Source: Thiothrix unzii (GTDB lineage Bacteria > Pseudomonadota > Gammaproteobacteria > Thiotrichales > Thiotrichaceae). Taken from it: 64,000 bases of DNA. This document shows positions 28,096 to 37,568 of this stretch, piece by piece. The DNA lies in assembly GCF_017901175.1 (NCBI RefSeq), contig NZ_CP072793.1, positions 3,038,001 to 3,102,000 on the forward strand, given 5' to 3'. The notes under the pieces were generated by a model. It saw only the letters and a list, made by a program, of their open reading frames with translations, was not told the origin of the DNA and made no database searches. Position 1 is the stretch's first letter, and each line of letters starts with the position of its first letter. The translations under genes and the position numbers were made by a program.

Positions 28096-28926
28096 ATGAT
28101 TTCAACCTTGGATAAAGAATGGCAGGTGTGGTTAGACGAAAATCTTGCACGCCCCTGCGACCCGCTGGAGCTGTATGACATTATGCGCTCTGCCGGTTTT
28201 AGCAATTCCACCCTACAAGCAGTGATGGGCAATGCTTATCCGCCTCAGTATAAAGATGCGCCGTACCCTGCCAGCATTGATTACCAAGCTCTATCACAAC
28301 GTATGGAACGCCCTGAAATGCAGGGTATTGCACAGCGTTTCCCCAGTGATGAGGTGCAACTCTATACCATTGATAATTTTTTAACCGAAGCGGAATGCCA
28401 ACAATTAATTGAACACGGGCGCGAACGCTTAACCCCCTCGCAAACTACGCACTCCAACGGTGACCCGTATTTCCGTACCAGCATGACCTGTCATCTGGAA
28501 ATGCATACTTACCCGTTTATCAAAGCCATTGATGAAAAAATATCGCACGCGCTGGGGATTCGCTGGCCTTATTCCGAGCCAATTCAAATGCAGGCTTATC
28601 AAGTCGGGCAGGAATTGAAAGCGCATCACGATTACTTCCCACTAAATCCAGATATTTACCCCAAGGTTGCAGGTAAAGCCGGACAGCGCACTTGGACATT
28701 TGCGGTTTATCTGAATGAAGTGGAACAAGGTGGCGGCACGTATTTTCCTTACCTTGATCACACCATTTATCCCAAAACAGGACGCGCAGCTATCTGGAAC
28801 AACCTAGCCGCAGATGGAGTCATTAATCGCCAGACACTGCATTGCGGGATGCCGGTTGAGAGCGGGGAAAAATTTATTATTACCAAATGGTTCCGAGAAC
28901 ACGGCTTTGGCTCTGTGTTTATCTGA
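28096..28926 (+). CDS. 2-oxoglutarate/Fe(II)-dependent prolyl 4-hydroxylase-like oxygenase (copy 2)
   Basis: A 276-residue paralogue of the preceding gene with the same N-terminal segment (LDKEWQVWLDENLARPCDPLELYDIM) and P4Hc domain. Metal ligands: KAHHDYF and LHCGMPVES, then KFIITKWFREHG. Both proteins share YTIDNFLT / YTIDDFLT at the start of the oxygenase domain. Sequence divergence is spread over the whole length, so the duplication is not recent and the two probably have different substrates or timing. A terminator follows. Confidence 0.88.
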   Translation: MISTLDKEWQVWLDENLARPCDPLELYDIMRSAGFSNSTLQAVMGNAYPPQYKDAPYPASIDYQALSQRMERPEMQGIAQRFPSDEVQLYTIDNFLTEAECQQLIEHGRERLTPSQTTHSNGDPYFRTSMTCHLEMHTYPFIKAIDEKISHALGIRWPYSEPIQMQAYQVGQELKAHHDYFPLNPDIYPKVAGKAGQRTWTFAVYLNEVEQGGGTYFPYLDHTIYPKTGRAAIWNNLAADGVINRQTLHCGMPVESGEKFIITKWFREHGFGSVFI

Positions 28927-28945
28927 TTGATTCAGCCAAGCAATA

Positions 28946-28973
28946 AAAAGGCTTCCCTTGAGAAGCCTTTTTT
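28946..28973 (+). terminator. Rho-independent terminator
   Basis: Stem GGCTTC / GAAGCC with a 6-base loop, preceded by A's and followed by six T's; ends the oxygenase pair. Confidence 0.88.
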
Positions 28974-28975
28974 AT

Positions 28976-29000
28976 GTCAGCGACATGGTTAGTCGCTGAC
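28976..29000 (-). other. Perfect 9-base hairpin after the Thr-Pro repeat gene
   Basis: GTCAGCGAC / GTCGCTGAC with a 7-base loop lies 11 bases past the stop of the minus-strand gene at 29012. There is no U-run on the minus strand, so it is either an RNA 3'-end stabiliser or part of a shared convergent termination region. Confidence 0.5.
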
Positions 29001-29011
29001 GTTGAGGACGC

Positions 29012-30130
<1,119 letters not shown>

Positions 30131-30288
30131 AATGATTCCTCGGTTGAGAATTTTTGGTATTACCTGAAAGGGAACAATCCTTCCGGGATCATCATAGGCC
30201 AAACGTTAAAAATCCTAGCAGTGTTGCGAGACGAGAGGTAGCAACCATATGGAACAGCGGTCAATACACACCGCTATTCCCGCCAGAT

Positions 30289-31722
30289 TTACTTCTCGAC
30301 TTCACCCTCAATTTCAAGCTCCTTCAACTTGCGTGTCAGGGTATTGCGCCCCCACCCCAGCAATTCCGCCGCTTCGATTTTGCGCCCGCCGGTTTTCTTC
30401 AAGGCTGCTTGCAATAAAATTCGCTCGAAAATGGGGCTAAGGTCATTCAGCAAATTGCTCGCACCTTTGTTTAAACGATTATCGGCGAATAACGCCAATG
30501 CTTTTTCCCAGCTACCCGGCATTTCCGCTTTACCGGCATCAGTTTCGAGTAAATCGCTGGGCAAATCATCCATCACGATTTCACGCCCGGAAGCCATCAC
30601 GGTTAACCACCGGCAAGTGTTTTCCAACTGGCGCACATTGCCCGGCCAAGGCAAGGTTTGTAAATGTTCGGTAGCGCGTGCCGCGAGGGTTTTGGATTCG
30701 ACCTGCAACTCTTCCGCCGCACGGTGTAAAAAGTGATTAAGCAACAAAGGAATGTCTTCGCGCCGCTCACGCAACGGCGGGTTATGAATCCGAATCACGT
30801 TCAAACGGTGAAATAAGTCTTCGCGGAATTGCCCTTTGTTCACCAAATCTTCTAAATTTTGGTGAGTCGCGGCAATGATACGCACATCCACTTTTACCGG
30901 GGTATGCCCACCAACCCGGTAAAAAGTGCCTTCCGCCAGCACCCGCAATAAGCGTGTTTGCAGTTCCGCAGGCATATCGCCGATTTCGTCTAAAAATAAC
31001 GCGCCGCCGTCGGCTTGTTCAAAACGTCCCTTCCGTTGTGCATACGCACCGGTGAATGCACCTTTTTCGTGCCCAAATAATTCGGACTCCAGTAACTCAC
31101 GCGGAATCGCGGCGGTGTTAAGCGCGATAAACGGCTTATTGGCACGCGGGCTGTGGGTGTGCAAAGCCTTTGCCACCAATTCCTTACCCGTGCCAGACTC
31201 CCCAGTAATCAACACGGTAATGCTGGATTTGGAGAGTCGCCCAATCGCGCGGAACACTTCCTGCATCGCGGGTGCGTGACCAATCATGTCGCCACCGCTT
31301 AACAGATTAACTGCCGCTTCGGTGTCTTTACTCACATCACGTTCATGGCGCATTTTGCAGGCACGCCGCACCAAATCCACCGCTTCGTTGACATCAAACG
31401 GCTTGGGCAAATATTCAAATGCACCACCTTGGTACGCGGATACCGCACTTTCCAAGTCAGAATGTGCGGTCATAATCATTACCGGAATTTCCGGGTATTC
31501 GCGCTGCATCCGCTCCAGCAAGTGCAAACCGTCGGTTCCCGGCATTCGGATGTCGGTCATGAGCGCGTCCGGCTGCTGAGTACGCAAAGCCACAATGACC
31601 TGATCGGCACTTTCAAAACTGCGCACCCCGATACCGGCTTTTTGCAAAGCGCGTTCCAACACCCAGCGGATTGAGCGGTCATCATCGGCAATCCATATAT
31701 TTTCAACGAGAGGCATGTCCAT
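30289..31722 (-). CDS. ntrC: NtrC nitrogen-regulation response regulator (sigma54 activator)
   Basis: 477 residues in three domains: a receiver with phospho-acceptor Asp57 (LMTDIRMPG) and KPFD; a sigma54-interacting AAA+ domain with Walker A GESGTGKE, the sigma54-contact loop GAFTGA, and arginine fingers in FREDLFHRL; and a C-terminal Fis-type HTH (KIEAAELLGWGRNTLTRKLKEL). It activates nitrogen-scavenging promoters such as the one at 21561. It overlaps the ntrB stop by 20 bases; a second ATG at 31716 is also possible. Length and motifs match GlnG/NtrC closely. Confidence 0.95.
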   Translation of the reverse strand: MDMPLVENIWIADDDRSIRWVLERALQKAGIGVRSFESADQVIVALRTQQPDALMTDIRMPGTDGLHLLERMQREYPEIPVMIMTAHSDLESAVSAYQGGAFEYLPKPFDVNEAVDLVRRACKMRHERDVSKDTEAAVNLLSGGDMIGHAPAMQEVFRAIGRLSKSSITVLITGESGTGKELVAKALHTHSPRANKPFIALNTAAIPRELLESELFGHEKGAFTGAYAQRKGRFEQADGGALFLDEIGDMPAELQTRLLRVLAEGTFYRVGGHTPVKVDVRIIAATHQNLEDLVNKGQFREDLFHRLNVIRIHNPPLRERREDIPLLLNHFLHRAAEELQVESKTLAARATEHLQTLPWPGNVRQLENTCRWLTVMASGREIVMDDLPSDLLETDAGKAEMPGSWEKALALFADNRLNKGASNLLNDLSPIFERILLQAALKKTGGRKIEAAELLGWGRNTLTRKLKELEIEGEVEK

Positions 31723-32758
31723 TCTCCAACGGAATCAGGATAGAAAAGCACGTACAACCGGGCGCAGACTCGTATTGAATCAGCCCGTTATGACGACGCA
31801 CCAACGATTGCGCAATCGCCAGACCGAGGCCACTGCCCTCAGCATGACCGCTTACCATCGGTAAAAACAGTTTATCGCGTAAATGTGACGGAACGCCGGG
31901 GCCGTTATCACAAATCTCAATTTTCAACACGTGACGATAACGCACCTGATGAATCGTGAATTGGCGCAAAATACGGGTGCGTAACTGCACTTCACCCACA
32001 TTTTCCAAGGCACGCACCGCATTGCTAACAATATTCAGCACTACCTGCACTAATTGATCACGATCACCCTGAAATTCTGGAATGCTAGGGTCGTAATCAC
32101 GCACAAAATGAATGTCAGTCGCCATGTCGGTACTCACCAAATGCCGCACATGTTCCAACACTTCGTGAATATTGACCTCTTCCGCACGTGGCAATGTGCG
32201 CGGGCCTAACATGCCATTCACCAGATTTTTCAGCCGATCCGCTTCGGAAATAATAATCTGGGTGTATTCTTTCAACTCTGGATTATCCAATTCGGATTCC
32301 AGTAATTGCGCCGCACCGCGTAAACCACCCAGCGGATTTTTGATTTCGTGGGCAATGCCGCGCACCAATTCGCGAATGGCTTGCTGCTGGTGAATCATTT
32401 GCTCTTCGCGCACGATCCGCAACTGACGGTCAACCCGTTGAAATTCCAGTAATAAATGTTGCGGCCATTGCTCCAATGTCAGCGGTGTCAAAATGCAGTC
32501 AATGGTAATCAGCTCGCCACCTGCGACTTCAACCACGCACTCACGCAGCGAATGCGGGTCACGTTGATGCATCGCCAAGTCCAAATGCTCGAAAAAATCA
32601 TCGCCGCGCAGCAATTGCACCACCGATTCACCCACTGCACGCTGGTGACTCTGCCCGAACAGCATTTCACCGGACTGATTCATGTAGACAACGCACTTGC
32701 TGCCGTCTAATACCAGCACTGCGCAATTGAGGATGTCTAATAATTCTTTTGTGTTCAT
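31703..32758 (-). CDS. ntrB: NtrB nitrogen-regulation sensor histidine kinase
   Basis: About 351 residues: an N-terminal PAS domain (LLDILNCAVLVLDGSKCVVYMNQSGE), a dimerisation/phospho-acceptor domain with the H-box GIAHEIKNPLGGLRGA, and a HATPase domain with N-box (NIVSNAVRAL) and G-boxes (CDNGPGVPS, GSGLGLAIA). No transmembrane helices, as expected for a cytosolic kinase controlled by PII. The frame stays open further upstream (to 32842), but the sigma54 promoter at 32786-32801 predicts a start of transcription near 32775, so the start at 32758 is most likely; 32773 is the alternative. Confidence 0.93.
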   Translation of the reverse strand: MNTKELLDILNCAVLVLDGSKCVVYMNQSGEMLFGQSHQRAVGESVVQLLRGDDFFEHLDLAMHQRDPHSLRECVVEVAGGELITIDCILTPLTLEQWPQHLLLEFQRVDRQLRIVREEQMIHQQQAIRELVRGIAHEIKNPLGGLRGAAQLLESELDNPELKEYTQIIISEADRLKNLVNGMLGPRTLPRAEEVNIHEVLEHVRHLVSTDMATDIHFVRDYDPSIPEFQGDRDQLVQVVLNIVSNAVRALENVGEVQLRTRILRQFTIHQVRYRHVLKIEICDNGPGVPSHLRDKLFLPMVSGHAEGSGLGLAIAQSLVRRHNGLIQYESAPGCTCFSILIPLENGHASR

Positions 32759-32785
32759 TTCCAAATGTCTCATGCACCGAATCCA

Positions 32786-32801
32786 TGCAAAATTAATGCC
32801 A
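32786..32801 (-). promoter_or_regulatory. Sigma54 promoter of ntrBC
   Basis: On the minus strand TGGCATTAATTTTGCA has the GG and GC doublets at the exact sigma54 spacing (TGGCAN-N5-TTGC). Transcription would begin near 32775, just upstream of ntrB. Together with the NtrC dyad centred about 108 bases upstream it implies autoregulation. Confidence 0.75.
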
Positions 32802-32874
32802 TTAAGCTTAAACCGATAACCACGGGGCAAAACCCCGTTCAAGGATATTTTTTAAGCATTTCGTAAAAAATTAA

Positions 32875-32891
32875 CGCACCAATAAGGTGCG
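32875..32891 (-). promoter_or_regulatory. NtrC-type dyad upstream of ntrBC
   Basis: CGCACC-N5-GGTGCG is a perfect dyad and differs from TGCACC-N5-GGTGCA only at the two outer bases. Its centre (32883) is about 108 bases upstream of the start expected from the sigma54 promoter, the classic enhancer distance. It lies in the 320-base intergenic stretch between ntrB and the DUF4212 gene, so it might also act on the divergent symporter operon. Confidence 0.7.
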
Positions 32892-32896
32892 GAAAT

Positions 32897-32914
32897 AGGA
32901 TTGTCGACAATCCT
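32897..32914. promoter_or_regulatory. Perfect 18-base palindrome between ntrB and the symporter operon
   Basis: AGGATTGTCGACAATCCT is a perfect palindrome in the divergent intergenic region, 5 bases from the NtrC dyad and about 165 bases upstream of the DUF4212 gene. It has no loop and no T-run, so a dimeric repressor or activator site is more likely than a terminator. The regulator is unknown. The rest of the region up to 33078 shows only a weak TTTACA/TAAACT promoter pair (33012-33041). Confidence 0.5.
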
Positions 32915-33078
32915 GACCAATCTATTGCAGTATTTGCTGATATACACCCCGAAACACTGCACAAATATCTACAAAATGTTGGTCAATCGACAGTTTTTAT
33001 GGTCTCCCTAATTTACATCTTGTTTACATTCAAGCTAAACTCGGCTCGTTTGCAGAACAAACGGAGGAGTCTTTATTT

Positions 33079-33333
33079 ATGTTATCTCAAGATGCAAAAG
33101 CCTATTGGGCAGCGAATCTTCGCTTGCTTACATTGTGCTTGGTTATTTGGTTCGTTGTATCGTTCGGTTTCGGCATTTTATTGGTTGAACCACTGAATGC
33201 TATCAAACTTGGCGGCTACAAACTTGGCTTCTGGTTCGCCCAGCAAGGTTCTATTTATATTTTCGTTGGCCTGATTTTCTTCTATGCATGGCGCATGGGG
33301 CAAATCGACCGTCAATTTGACGTTCACGAGTAA
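33079..33333 (+). CDS. DUF4212 small subunit of a sodium/solute symporter
   Basis: An 84-residue protein with two transmembrane helices (about 18-38 and 52-72) and the family-typical AYWAANLRL start and FYAWRMGQIDR end. DUF4212 proteins are encoded directly before VC_2705-type sodium:solute symporters and are thought to be their small partner subunit. CGGAGGAG lies 11 bases before ATG 33079. The symporter gene follows after 11 bases. Confidence 0.92.
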   Translation: MLSQDAKAYWAANLRLLTLCLVIWFVVSFGFGILLVEPLNAIKLGGYKLGFWFAQQGSIYIFVGLIFFYAWRMGQIDRQFDVHE

Positions 33334-33344
33334 GGGGAAATCAC

Positions 33345-35258
33345 ATGACTGAACTTCAAATCTGGACTTATCTAATTGTTGGTGCCAGCTTTATGCTGTA
33401 CTTCGGTATTGCATGGTGGGCGCGTGCTGGTTCTACCAGTGAATTCTACGTTGCAGGCGGCAGTATCGGCCCGGTTGCTAACGGTATGGCAACAGCGGCT
33501 GACTGGATGTCAGCAGCATCCTTCATCTCTATGGCAGGTATCATTGCATTCAAAGGCTATGACGCTTCTGCTTACCTGATGGGTTGGACCGGTGGTTACG
33601 TACTGATGGCAATGCTGTTAGCACCTTACCTGCGCAAGTTCGGTAAATTTACCGTACCTGAGTTCGTTGGTGATCGTTATTACTCAAAGACTGCCCGTAT
33701 CGTTGCTGTTGTCTGCTTAATCGTTATCTCCTTGACCTATGTAATCGGTCAGATGAAAGGCGTTGGCGTTACCTTCTCTCGTTTCTTAGGCGTTAGCATG
33801 GAAATGGGTCTGATTGTCGGCATGGTTATCGTATTCTTCTATGCTGCGTTCGGCGGTATGAAAGGCATCACGTATACCCAGATCGCACAATACGTTGTTT
33901 TGATTTTGGCTTACACCATTCCTGCGATGTTCATCTCTTTCAACCTGACTGGTAACCCAATCCCACAATTGGGCTTAGGTTCTACAATGGCTGACGGCAG
34001 CGGCATTTACATGCTGGATAAACTGGATCAGGTTATCACTGAACTTGGCTTCAAGGCGTATACCACCCAAAATGACAGCACCATCAACGTCTTCATGTTA
34101 ACCATGACGCTGATGATTGGTACTGCGGGTCTGCCACACGTTATTATCCGTTTCTTCACGGTAGCAACCGTTAAGGATGCACGTTCTTCTGCTGGTTGGG
34201 CATTGATCTTCATCGCATTGTTGTACACCACTGCTCCGGCAGTAGGCGCAATGGCTCGCTTGAACCTGATGAATACCGTTCAAACTGGTGCAGTCGGTGC
34301 GGCTGATGGCAACTTGGCAATGGATGCACGTCCAGCTTGGATGGCTAACTGGGAAAAAACCGGTTTGATCTCATTCAAAGACAAGAACGGCGATGGCAAA
34401 ATTCAATACTACAGCGACGGCCCACTGAGCAAAGCGCAAGCTGACATGGGTGCTGCTGAAAAAGGCTTGAAAGAAGCCACAGAGAAAGGCGGCGACACTG
34501 CGAAAGCACAAGCGGCTGTTGATAAAGCAACGGCAGCATTGGCTGAAGCGACCACCAAGCACGACGGCACTAAGTTTGCTGGTTACGGCTGGAAGGGTAA
34601 CGAAATCACCAAGGTCGACAACGACATCATGGTATTAGCTAACCCTGAAATCGCTAACCTGCCTAACTGGGTTATCGCCTTGGTTGCAGCGGGCGGTATC
34701 GCAGCGGCACTGTCTACAGCGGCTGGTTTGTTGCTGGCAATCGCATCTTCCGTTTCTCATGACTTGATGAAAGGTATCTTCATGCCTAACATCTCTGAAA
34801 AGAGCGAATTGATGGCTTCGCGTGTTGCGATTACCATTGCAATCGTTTTAGCAGGCTACATGGGGATGAACCCACCAGGCTTCGCCGCAGAGGTCGTGGC
34901 CTTGGCGTTTGGTTTGGCGGCATCCTCCATCTTCCCTGTGTTGATGATGGGTATCTTCTCCAAGCGTATGAACACCGCAGGTGCTATCTCTGGGATGTTG
35001 GCTGGTATCGGCTTGACACTGGTTTACATCTTCTGGTTCAAAGGCTGGTTCTTCGTTAAGGGCACAGAAATGGCTCCTAACGTTGCAGCTAACTGGTTCC
35101 TGGGGATTTCTCCTGAAGCGTTTGGTACGGTTGGTGCAATTGCGAACTTCGCAGTAGCATTCATCGTATCTAAGTTCACTGCGCCACCTCCAGAGCACAT
35201 TCAACACTTGGTTGAAGATGTTCGTATCCCACGCGGTGCGGGTGCAGCAACTCACTAA
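33345..35258 (+). CDS. Sodium:solute symporter, VC_2705/ActP-like, with an inserted hydrophilic loop
   Basis: A 637-residue SSS-family transporter, about 13 helices. Family features: FYVAGGSIGPVANGMATAADWMSAASF near the N-terminus (sodium-site helix), YVIGQMKGVGVTFSRF, GTAGLPHVIIRFFTV. Between about residues 320 and 425 a long soluble loop interrupts the core: it contains DKNGDGKIQ, an EF-hand-like calcium loop (around 347), and an Ala/Glu/Lys-rich helical stretch (KAQADMGAAEKGLKEATEKG). Relatives carry acetate, pyruvate or other monocarboxylates; the substrate here is unknown. Paired with DUF4212, terminated at 35281. Confidence 0.88.
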   Translation: MTELQIWTYLIVGASFMLYFGIAWWARAGSTSEFYVAGGSIGPVANGMATAADWMSAASFISMAGIIAFKGYDASAYLMGWTGGYVLMAMLLAPYLRKFGKFTVPEFVGDRYYSKTARIVAVVCLIVISLTYVIGQMKGVGVTFSRFLGVSMEMGLIVGMVIVFFYAAFGGMKGITYTQIAQYVVLILAYTIPAMFISFNLTGNPIPQLGLGSTMADGSGIYMLDKLDQVITELGFKAYTTQNDSTINVFMLTMTLMIGTAGLPHVIIRFFTVATVKDARSSAGWALIFIALLYTTAPAVGAMARLNLMNTVQTGAVGAADGNLAMDARPAWMANWEKTGLISFKDKNGDGKIQYYSDGPLSKAQADMGAAEKGLKEATEKGGDTAKAQAAVDKATAALAEATTKHDGTKFAGYGWKGNEITKVDNDIMVLANPEIANLPNWVIALVAAGGIAAALSTAAGLLLAIASSVSHDLMKGIFMPNISEKSELMASRVAITIAIVLAGYMGMNPPGFAAEVVALAFGLAASSIFPVLMMGIFSKRMNTAGAISGMLAGIGLTLVYIFWFKGWFFVKGTEMAPNVAANWFLGISPEAFGTVGAIANFAVAFIVSKFTAPPPEHIQHLVEDVRIPRGAGAATH

Positions 35259-35280
35259 ATCGATCTCCACATCGGTTTGT

Positions 35281-35306
35281 AAAAAGGCTCCTTCGGGAGC
35301 CTTTTT
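35281..35306 (+). terminator. Rho-independent terminator
   Basis: GGCTCC-TTCG-GGAGCC with A's before and T's after; near copy of the hairpin at 13154. Ends the symporter operon. Confidence 0.9.
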
Positions 35307-35427
35307 CTCGTCTGGACTTTTTCACCGCCAAAAACTTGCTTTATCTCATGGTATACGTGGTTATTAACCCCTATGCTGGACAATTGAAAATAATGTAACG
35401 CAGCAACGCTAGAGAGAACCTTGGTTA

Positions 35428-35895
35428 ATGAGTGGACTTGTTTTTTATCATCGCCCCAATACCCACCCGGCTTTTACGGTATTGCAATCTGCCATCCGTA
35501 TGAATGGCGAACATCGGGTCATTCACGAATTCAATGAATTTTTGATTGATGCTTACGTATTGGCGGATTCATTGACATCGCGCGTTATCGCACTGGACTT
35601 TGACAATACCATTACCGCTGATGTTGATTTCTACATTGACCTGATCGACACCTACCGTAAACACGGCTGGGAGCCGGTCGTATGCACCTTACGCGATGAT
35701 TTAGGCGATAACCTCACCGAAATCCATGAGAAACTGCACGACTCCGGGATTCGCGTCTACACCACTGACGGTAAACGCAAACGCGCCTTCATGCTCCACG
35801 AAGGCATTAGCGTTGGGTTATGGATAGACGATTACTTCCCCGGCATCAGCCAGTGCGGAACCTCTTTCCTCCTAAACAACGGCATAGACTATTGA
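35428..35895 (+). CDS. Small HAD-superfamily phosphatase-like protein
   Basis: 155 residues. Motif I IALDFDNTITAD carries the two catalytic aspartates of HAD phosphatases; VVCTLRDD fits motif II (Thr), and the late GLWIDDYFPG fits motif IV (Asp pair). A lysine (motif III) is available in TDGKRKRAF. The cap is minimal. Small stand-alone HADs of this type are seen on phage and plasmid genomes as well as chromosomes. It precedes the zinc-ribbon/kinase gene by 2 bases, so the two form an operon. Confidence 0.75.
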   Translation: MSGLVFYHRPNTHPAFTVLQSAIRMNGEHRVIHEFNEFLIDAYVLADSLTSRVIALDFDNTITADVDFYIDLIDTYRKHGWEPVVCTLRDDLGDNLTEIHEKLHDSGIRVYTTDGKRKRAFMLHEGISVGLWIDDYFPGISQCGTSFLLNNGIDY

Positions 35896-35897
35896 TT

Positions 35898-36584
35898 ATG
35901 GACATTGACTCTAGCAAAGACATTCTGGAATGTTTCATCAAGGGTAAATTCAAACGCATGAATTGCCCGCAATGTGAAAACACCTTTCTCACCAATGTCT
36001 ACGAACTCAAGTGCTTTGATCATGGCAAAAAACTCAGCGTCAGATGCGCTCAATGCAAAAAGGTATTCCTCGCTAATACCGAAACCAGCGCGTGGGCAAA
36101 CTACGTGATTCTGGAAAAATACGCGCTGGGTTTGGAATATTTTTATGATGCGATTCAGCAATACGATTTAGTGCGCGTACCGTTCATTCGACGGGTCGGG
36201 ATTCTCGATGAAAATGACATCAACCTTGACCCTAGCGTGGTGCAGTTATTCAGCTATGCGGAGCCGGATTACCGCATGATTTACGTGATGGAACGCTTGG
36301 AACATTTGGACGAAGCGGACGCAGCTTTTTTCACCGAACACGTTTACGGCATGGACTGGAAAGACGATAAGACCCGTGCCGAGGTACTGGAATGGGTCGC
36401 CACCAGTTACGGGGAAACGCTTGCCGAAGATATTCGTAAACTGTGCCGTTATTACCGCGAACATGAGGCTTACCTGTCGTGGGATTTACACGGTGACAAC
36501 CTAATGCGCCGCACCAAAGACGGTGAAATCGTGGTAATGGATCCGTTCGCGCCGAAGATGGGCGAGTATTTGACGGAAATATAG
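35898..36584 (+). CDS. Zinc-ribbon plus kinase-like (APH/protein-kinase fold) protein
   Basis: Start chosen at ATG 35898, right after the HAD stop; the frame is open upstream but overlaps the HAD gene. 228 residues. The N-terminus has two CxxC knuckles (CPQCENTF and CAQCKKVF, about residues 17-55), a zinc ribbon. The rest ends with a kinase-type catalytic loop, LSWDLHGDNLMRR, and a metal-binding strand, IVVMDPFAP, as in APH or protein kinases; the ATP-binding lobe is short and a glycine loop is not obvious. It could phosphorylate a small molecule or a protein, or be a degenerate kinase. Partner of the adjacent HAD phosphatase. Confidence 0.6.
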   Translation: MDIDSSKDILECFIKGKFKRMNCPQCENTFLTNVYELKCFDHGKKLSVRCAQCKKVFLANTETSAWANYVILEKYALGLEYFYDAIQQYDLVRVPFIRRVGILDENDINLDPSVVQLFSYAEPDYRMIYVMERLEHLDEADAAFFTEHVYGMDWKDDKTRAEVLEWVATSYGETLAEDIRKLCRYYREHEAYLSWDLHGDNLMRRTKDGEIVVMDPFAPKMGEYLTEI

Positions 36585-36625
36585 ATAAGTGCGGCGTGTA
36601 TCTTGCAACACGCCGCAACCTAAAT

Positions 36626-37435
36626 TTAATGGCGTGGTGGCGGTGGCGCGTAACCACCGTTTTCAGGCCAGAAACGATTATTACCGGGACGTGGCTGCAC
36701 TGCACGGCATTCCGGCAACACGCGCTTTTCGCACAAGGTTTCACGCCATTCGTATTTCAGGAATAGCTTTTCCATCGGGTTGCCAACCGGCTCGAAATCC
36801 ACGGAATGGCTGGGCGACCAAGTAGATTCACCGTAACCTGTGCCGGGAGCCGGACGCATCATCGGCGCGGCGGCGGGCGCAGCTTCCATACGGTTGCCGT
36901 GCATAACCGGCGGCGGTGGGAGGCGCGGTTTTTCAGGGTATGCCGCCATTGCAATTACGCCCATCGCACTGGTGTCACCCCATGCGGTTGCGTAAGCATT
37001 GGAAGCTTGAGTGAAAAAGAAACGGTTGGTTTGATTTTGCCCGCTGCGCCAGCCTTCATACGTGCCGCTGGCATACGGCTCAAGAATGTACATACGTTCA
37101 TCATTGCGCAGGTTGGACTGCTTACCACTGATAATATTACGCCCATCCACCGCAATCACCACGCCGATACGCTCGCCGCTGTTATTGGTAACGCGCAAAC
37201 GGTAACGCTCATTCGGGGTTGCCTGCACGTAAGCGCGGTAATGTTTGGCGTTGCCATTCACGGGAAATTCCCGCGCCGCACCGGTATTGTCGCCTTCCAC
37301 CCGCATATCCACTGCTAGTTCCGGGCGGGACATGTCGCGGTAATCGGCTCGTGCATCGCTAATCACCGGGTTTTCCACGCAACCCGCGAGAGCCAGCACC
37401 GCCAACGCGCTCATTTTTAATTTAAGGTGTTTCAT
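36626..37435 (-). CDS. Lipoprotein of unknown function
   Basis: A 269-residue protein with a lipoprotein signal (ALAVLALAGC) and a mature domain with YRDMSRPELAVDMRVEGD and a beta-rich segment (YRLRVTNNSGERIGVVIAVDGRNIISG) that looks like an Ig-like or lectin-type sandwich. A Pro/Ala/Met-rich linker follows, then a C-terminal Cys-containing tail (WRETLCEKRVLPECRAV). AAGGAG precedes the start; a GTG one codon upstream (37438) is also possible. It lies downstream of the VWA operon on the same strand, about 130 bases away, and may share its envelope function. Confidence 0.7.
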   Translation of the reverse strand: MKHLKLKMSALAVLALAGCVENPVISDARADYRDMSRPELAVDMRVEGDNTGAAREFPVNGNAKHYRAYVQATPNERYRLRVTNNSGERIGVVIAVDGRNIISGKQSNLRNDERMYILEPYASGTYEGWRSGQNQTNRFFFTQASNAYATAWGDTSAMGVIAMAAYPEKPRLPPPPVMHGNRMEAAPAAAPMMRPAPGTGYGESTWSPSHSVDFEPVGNPMEKLFLKYEWRETLCEKRVLPECRAVQPRPGNNRFWPENGGYAPPPPRH

Positions 37436-37568
37436 CACAAATATCTCCTTTTTGTTGGTTCACCTGAGGTTGGACAACTTTTTTAGGTCAATTGCACATG
37501 CGTAAGCCTGCAAATTTGCACCCTGCTTCGCTCCGCGTTGATCTGGATCATAAATGTTACGTAACGCG

